Shown here: positions 53,501 through 64,000 of the stretch, in pieces | Layout: each line of letters opens with the position of its first letter | Numbering within the stretch: the first letter of the stretch is position 1 | Source of the DNA: Brevipalpus yothersi | Taxonomy: Eukaryota; Arthropoda; Arachnida; Trombidiformes; Tenuipalpidae | Reading direction: 5' to 3' | Assembly: GCA_003956705.1 (NCBI GenBank) | Contig: QZCP01000009.1 | Span: 114,771 to 178,770, forward strand | DNA: 64,000 nt | Made by a program: the position numbers and the translations under genes | The notes under the pieces: model-generated | What the model was told of the DNA's origin: nothing | What the model saw: the letters and a program-made list of their open reading frames with translations, nothing else | Database searches by the model: none

Positions 53501-55071
53501 GAGAGCTTCTCTTCGGAAGTCTTCCACCAACTCAGCTTCTCCAGCTTCCACCTTGAACACACCTAAAGAGTCAATGCCAAAAGTAGTCAAGAAAAGTTTC
53601 GAAGAGTCACACTTACTCAGTGATAAGCAGGCCATGATAACTTCGTTACAGCCAAACAATCAAAATAAGAGCACCTCTAATAGGATTGACTCGATTGATT
53701 TGAAAACTTCCACTCCCGCCAGTATCTTATTAAAATCTTCCCCACTCTATCAAAGGCCATCTCTCACGCGAGTCAAGAGTGTCCTGTCTCCCATAACCGT
53801 GCCTGTAAATGGACAACTGAATGAAAAAGTGAAAACTGATGCAGCCAGTCTGATAACACGGCTCAAGAATGGATTGGGTGATCCAATTTCTCAAGAGAAT
53901 GCCTTAAATGAACTTGAAGATATAATCAAACAATCTGAGATTAATTGTAGCATGTATTTTAAAGATATTTTGAAAATTCTTACCGATAAGATGACTCCAG
54001 GTAATAAGCCTGTTGTGAAACAATCTGCACTACGCATATTGCGTGAATTGATACAGAAGCAACCATCATATTTTGGTGATTACATAGAGTTGACTGTCTT
54101 AAATATTTTGAATGCAAGCAAAGATCCTGACCGTGAGGTTCAACGAGTAGCTGAATTGGCTGCTGCCACGGCTGCTATTGATCTGCCAGCTGATCAATGT
54201 CTCAAGATTCTTAAATCAGCTATCCATTCTGAGGATCCCTCGATGAGTCAAGCAGCGACCAAGATGATGTCAAAGGTATTTTGTCGTTCTGTTTCCCACG
54301 TTTCTTGATGCACACACGCTTCATATCTTTCCTTACTTTCCTCCTCTTTCTTGGCACTTGCTTGTCTTCTTGTGACAAGTATTTTGGTGCTTCTTAGAGG
54401 AAAATCAATGCCCCAAGACATCGCCTTCGGTGTTGAAGATTTAACCTGCGTCTTTAAACCATCCTCTAGATCTTGGATACCTGCTCTGATCAAAATTTCT
54501 TCTCTTTCTCTCAATTTTCAGCTCGTTGAAAGACAAGATGGTATCATGATGGAGTTTCTTTTGCCTGAGATAATGCCTCCTCTTATTAAGGTAAGCTCAT
54601 TCAATCAATCTCTATCATTTGTATGTTGTTCTATCTATTAAGATGAAAATTTACCCTCTTTTAAGTCACGTGCTTGCTAGAAAAAGCAAGTTGCGTGTAT
54701 TCCTATGAGGAAGAACAATTTCGGAGAGAATACCTTCGGTGCCAGATAAATACAAACTCTGTTGACCATCCTCTAGCTCTCTGACAATAATTTTGTGATC
54801 AATTATTTCAATTTTATTAGATTTACGCCACCTCACGATTTTTTTTCTGATTCCACAGGCTTGTGATAACCCTGAAAGTTCAGTACGAAAGTCTGCAATT
54901 TTCACTCTGGTCGAAATTTACAAGCGTACTGGTGATAGAATGGACCCGTATCTTGCCTCAATGAATGCAAGCAAACTGAAGCTATTACATTTATATATTG
55001 ACAAAGCAAAATCTCCTTCTCACGATGGCTCTGACTCTTCGATATCCTATTCGCTCACATCTTTGAATTGA
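49255..55071 (+). CDS. CLASP: CLASP (Orbit/MAST) microtubule-stabilising protein, conserved body, 7 exons
   Basis: Exons 49255-50340, 50699-50815, 51001-51629, 52205-52375, 52767-54275, 54522-54590 and 54859-55071 (stop 55069-55071) join in phase through GT-AG introns. The first is a TOG2 domain beginning AGAADEEMFIKSFEDVP, with conserved DLRSQVVRESCLTIAY, like human CLASP AGAVDEDDFIKAF. A Ser/Arg-rich linker follows with two EB-binding SxIP motifs (SNIP about 50292-50303, SGIP about 51252-51263) and SQSQPGSRSTSP, shared with Drosophila Orbit. Then come TOG3 (SSSKWMDRKEGLLDLL) and the C-terminal helical CLASP domain (PEIMPPLI, NPESSVRKSAIF, KLLHLYIDKA). The first base of the opening codon (GAT) comes from an upstream exon, so the protein starts upstream. 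CLASPs bind microtubule plus ends and tubulin to suppress catastrophe and act at kinetochores, the cell cortex and the Golgi. No TOG1-coding sequence was found in the window. If the 31810-32638 exon is included the protein has 1540 residues. Confidence 0.95.
50542..50591. repeat. (CT)n microsatellite in a CLASP intron
   Basis: About 25 CT units inside the 50341-50698 intron, about 110 bases before the acceptor. Confidence 0.98.
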
Positions 55072-55783
55072 TAGCTAAATAACAACAACAATATATACAT
55101 AAATATAAATATTTAATGACTCTCTCATCTCTTTTGTACAGATTTTTTTTTCTTATGTGCCAGAAATCAGTGCCATTTCGGCTATTCAAGTGTTACTAAC
55201 TTTCAATTACACTTCTGAACAGTGGCATAAGGCTATTTAAAGAGCCGATTAAACCAAAAAATTCAAATTTTGCCCAAATTTTCAAATTTTTCACTTCTTT
55301 CTCTTTCGCTCACGACACAGATTGAATCAGATTGAATCTAATAGTCTAATCAACACATGTAATGACAACTTCCAGTCGATACACATTTTTGGCGCCGCAA
55401 TCGCAACACCGGCTGGTTGAACTTTGATCATGCACAATGGCTTCGAATCGAAGATTCACTTCGAACATTCCGCTATTACACTGTGTTAGGTGAACTTGGT
55501 GCGAAAAGAGAGAGAGAGATGCACCTAAGAAAAAATCTCGTGGTACATCAACACGGATTGCTTGATTGAATGAGTTTTAGATAGATTTCGATCGTATATT
55601 GTGATAGATCTTAGAAGGTGAAGAAGAGTTGTGAGAGAAGAAAAAATTGACTCTGTCTCTCTCTCTGTGATTCTTTCGTTTCGTGTTGAATATTGAACAT
55701 TTTTCCGTCCTTGATTCGATTCGGCAAGTATTGGATGTTGGATTTTTCTCTTCGATCGAGACTGGGTGATTGGGTCAACAATT
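55072..55783. promoter_or_regulatory. CLASP 3' end and ABCC promoter region
   Basis: 712 bases between the CLASP stop and the ABCC start. No canonical AATAAA was seen after the CLASP stop. An E2F-like TTTTTGGCGCC lies at about 55386-55396 within the most CpG-containing stretch of the spacer. Confidence 0.45.
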
Positions 55784-61149
<5,366 letters not shown>

Positions 61150-61310
61150 ATGTTTTATGCCTATTTTTTGAAAATTCATTATAAATACTTCCGTGCCTTT
61201 GTCCTGTTTAATTGAGAATCCATGCTATGGTTTTTCACTAAATCGGTCGCCTCTTTTGGAAAAAACTGAAAATAGGGTAGTTATTTGGAATATATTTAAG
61301 AAATAATGAT

Positions 61311-61382
61311 ATGATTATTATCATGATTATTATCATGATTATTATCATGATTATTATCATGATTATTATCATGATTATTATT
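61311..61382. repeat. 12-bp minisatellite, 6 copies (ATGATTATTATC)
   Basis: Five perfect and one near-perfect tandem copies of a 12-base unit. Each junction creates the palindrome ATCATGAT. It lies 162 bases after the ABCC stop, in the convergent 3' region. Confidence 0.97.
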
Positions 61383-61574
61383 ACAGTATAATGAAAACAA
61401 CACAGCATGATGAATTATTCTAGTTATGATAAAACAGTAGTTAAAAGTGGAGAGCTACCATTCAATCAGTTGAGAGGGAAAGCAATATCACAGATAGAAC
61501 TTTCTGACAAAATTTGTACCAAGAAGAATAGTGGATCTTATTGCATAGAAAAATAATAAGGACTTCTTTTTTCT

Positions 61575-61642
61575 GATGATTAAGCCTCGCCGTGATAAGT
61601 CTTCATAGAGAACGAGAAATTGTATTTGATATCTCCTGGCTC
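61575..61642 (-). other. Likely terminal exon (3' UTR or alternative coding) of the small membrane protein gene
   Basis: A pyrimidine-rich acceptor (TTCTTCGTTTTCAG) lies just 5' on the minus strand. The exon read in phase 0 gives EPGDIKYNFSFSMKTYHGEA then a stop, an attractive C-terminus, but the phase of the upstream donor does not deliver that frame. After splicing at TA|GTAAGT the stop TAG is recreated. A second AG three bases in (CAG|GAG|) would shift the frame and avoid the stop. Confidence 0.4.
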
Positions 61643-61780
61643 CTGAAAACGAAGAAAAAAGATTACATTATTGTGAGCCAACTGAAGTTTTTCCATTCGT
61701 TATTTCGAATAGTAGCTGAGTTGGGGCTGCTGTTCATTCGAAAAATCGTCAGACACAGTATCGATTTGTAAAACGACTTA

Positions 61781-62431
61781 CTAGGATGTCATACTGCTAC
61801 TGATTGTGCCAACGAAGAGAAGAAGCACTGGAACGACTAATTTGAAGAAAAAATCGGAACCATTGCTGAAACTCGCTTTAATAGATGAAAGAAGTTTAGA
61901 CAATGAAGCCTAAAAAATAAGAGAGATACAGACGAGGAATCGAGATTAGAGATTAGAGAAACAATTTGTCTAAGTCATAGGTGTATGAGCTCACCTTGAA
62001 TGTTCCAAGAGTAATGGCTTTTCCATCAAAAGTTTGCAAAAATATTAGAATCAATTCAACAACCTCCATCAAGAGAAAGGCTAGTTCAGCATATTTTCCT
62101 GTAGAAAATAACGAGATTCAGATGAACATTACAGTTCTATATGACTATGAAATTGGCTGCAATTTGTATACTAACCGCATAATTTAGTGATCAACGCTGG
62201 TAATGATTTAATTAAAACTAGCAAAGATATGGCTTGACTCTTCCATTTGGAGCCCAAAATTGTTGGAGACAAATTAGATTCATCGGTGGATGTTGCTGAT
62301 GGCTCAACATCTGCTACGGTCAAAGGATCAGAATCTCGAGAGGTTGAAGGTTTTGGTTGTCCAGAATCATCGTCATTTTTACGTTTCACTGATGGCGAAT
62401 TGATCTTGACACTTGCTTCTTGATCACACAT
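61781..62431 (-). CDS. Small membrane-associated protein, unknown family, 3 exons
   Basis: On the minus strand, exons 62431-62176, 62098-61995 and 61909-61781 join in phase to 162 residues. The start MCDQEASVKINS has good context (CACCATG). Residues 1-66 are polar and Ser/Asp/Pro-rich with a basic patch KRKNDDD. Three hydrophobic segments follow: SQAISLLVLIKSLPALI (about 70-85), FLLMEVVELILIFLQ (about 92-107) and FFKLVVPVLLLFVGT (about 140-155), which may be membrane helices or hairpins. The TAG stop is also the start of a GTAAGT donor-like site (see findings), with a good acceptor at 61643 after a 139-base intron, so a downstream 3'-UTR or alternative coding exon (about 61642 to 61575) is likely. 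It lies tail-to-tail with the ABCC gene, with less than 650 bases between stop codons. I do not recognise the family. Confidence 0.72.
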
Positions 62432-63925
62432 GGTGGTTTTGAGGGTTTTAACGATTGTCACTTCCAAAATAATCCTATGCAAAATTATTACAATTTGAAT
62501 ACAGAGTGGATGATCAGTGAAGAGGAATGGGAAAGTAAATGTCCAACTGACACTAGCTGTTTATCAGTTTAAATGCAAAAGCAAATGATCAGGCTACTTA
62601 TCACATTATCAATTGAAATTATATTCGAATCACTTTAAAATTGAAATATATAATTTACCTGATACGATCTCATGAAAAAGACCAGCACAGTAGTACAAAT
62701 CAAATTGATTTAATCAATGTATCGACAATAACATTATGATCATCAAAACAAAATGTGCTTGTTTTGATTTAATAGACAGTTTCCAAGACATCAACAACTG
62801 ATGGAGGGAAAAAGTGTTAAATTTGAAAAATTAATCGATTTAGCTGAATAGAAAATTGTCAATCGTTTATGATCAAAGCGGATCTTTAGATTTTTGATTT
62901 TTGATTAGTTTTTTGAGATCAAATAACAGAATAATATCTGGATTGGAGAGGTTCAAAAATAAAAATAGATAACCGTGAGTAGAAGATTTGGGTGAAAAAT
63001 CAAAAATTAATTGATGGTACATTTTGATTATCGAATTGAGGTGCTGACTATCATTATCAATATTGCACTTTCCAAAAATGACCTATCTGAACTAAGACTG
63101 AAATCAGCTTTTATAATTTAATAGTTTTAACGATCATTTGACTTGTGTCTGAAATAAGAGACGGGAAAAATGACATTAATTTTATGAAAGTTTCGGTTTG
63201 AAAGATTGTATTTTGAGCAAATGATCTCCAATTGAATGATTCATTTAACACTGTATAATTTCCATCGATTTCAGTGGTCATATCTACAATAGGAATAGTT
63301 TTGTTCAAACTCTGAATGCTTTCAAAAACAATTAGGTACTGACTAGTTGTAGTTTTACTCAAATGATAATAGTTCTATTAGAGCAATAATAAGTTTCCTC
63401 TCGAACTAGATCGAACAGTATCACACAGGCAAATATTCCAAATGTAATTCACATGGAGCTTGTTTGATTTTATAACCTAGAGAAGTGGATGACACTTTTT
63501 TCCCAATAAATAATTCCCATTGGGGCTGCTTAAGGCCTCTATCAACCATGGAAGATCATTTTTGGCGTTCTTCTGTCTAGCTAAGAAAAGAGAAAAAAGA
63601 TTGATTTGATTAACAGTTACCACCAGAAAAACGTTGGTAATAGCTAACGCATAGCCTCTACCCATTTATGGAATTGTTTAAATAGGTAATTTGCAATTCG
63701 AAGAACAACTTTACCAGGAACTCAAATGATCAAAGTTTTCCTTCTAAATCATTTTTTAGCAACGATGGTCAAAAGCTGTTTCTCTTAAAGCCATGATAAT
63801 TCAAAATAAATATGGACTAGATAATTAAACTAAGAAGTAGTACTTTCTGATAAAATATTTCTGAACCGTGAAAACTTTGGAGCCAGTCTGTAGAGTTGAA
63901 AAATCCTTTTAGCTGGCATGAAGAA

Positions 63926-63927
<2 letters not shown>
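62432..63927. other. Region upstream of the small membrane protein gene
   Basis: AT-rich unique sequence that should include this gene's promoter. Only weak minus-strand open frames (63111-63362, 63477-63665) are present. Confidence 0.5.
63111..63362 (-). CDS. Weak coding-like open frame, minus strand
   Basis: An 83-codon minus-strand frame of non-repetitive composition includes two adjacent N-glycosylation sequons (NYT, NES) and ends at TAA. It starts with TTG rather than ATG and has no clear acceptor. A second frame at 63477-63665 begins MGRGYALAITNVFLVV, resembling a signal or membrane segment. They could be exons of a gene entering from the right, but I have no family match. Confidence 0.2.
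   Translation of the reverse strand: MSKTTTSQYLIVFESIQSLNKTIPIVDMTTEIDGNYTVLNESFNWRSFAQNTIFQTETFIKLMSFFPSLISDTSQMIVKTIKL

Positions 63928-64000
<73 letters not shown>
63928..64000. repeat. (GA)n microsatellite reaching the window end
   Basis: At least 35 GA units; the array is cut by the end of the window. Confidence 0.98.

Overview
This is an AT-rich animal genomic window. It shows short GT-AG introns (about 55-90 bases where compact), a few long ones, and many long GA/CT dinucleotide arrays plus GAT/ATC and CA runs. Ser/Asn/His/Gln-rich protein tracts and the resemblance of the CLASP linker to insect Orbit/MAST fit an arthropod. A mite or other chelicerate is my best guess, but no feature here proves it. 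No viral, bacterial or transposase gene was recognised.

Layout. 1-12.5 kb is gene-poor, microsatellite-rich DNA, with only weak single-exon candidates at its right end. At 14.56-14.80 kb on the minus strand is the first coding exon of a claudin/PMP22-like tetraspan membrane protein. It diverges from a six-exon plus-strand gene (15.65-19.24 kb) for a 981-residue RS/KE-rich, probably nuclear protein built around a duplicated exon module. 20-31 kb is again mostly repeats, with a few orphan coding-like exons (20.4, 24.8-25.4 and 26.1-26.2 kb) that I could not join to known genes.

The right half carries two well-supported plus-strand genes in tandem. CLASP (Orbit/MAST, a microtubule plus-end rescue factor) has a conserved body in seven exons at 49.26-55.07 kb. 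Its usual first TOG domain is not encoded in the window; instead there is a phase-compatible Ser/His-rich exon at 31.81-32.64 kb and a possible micro first exon at 49.03 kb. An ABCC/MRP1-like full transporter follows in seven exons at 55.78-61.15 kb (1522 residues). It converges with a minus-strand three-exon gene (61.78-62.43 kb) for a small membrane-associated protein whose stop codon lies exactly on a splice-donor-like site.

The genes look like ordinary housekeeping and cell-biology loci. I found no operon-like or defence-like system. The most interesting points are the CLASP 5' architecture with nearby E2F-like sites, the exon-module duplication, the H-loop substitution in the ABC transporter, and possible nested minus-strand exons around an assembly gap at 43.96 kb.
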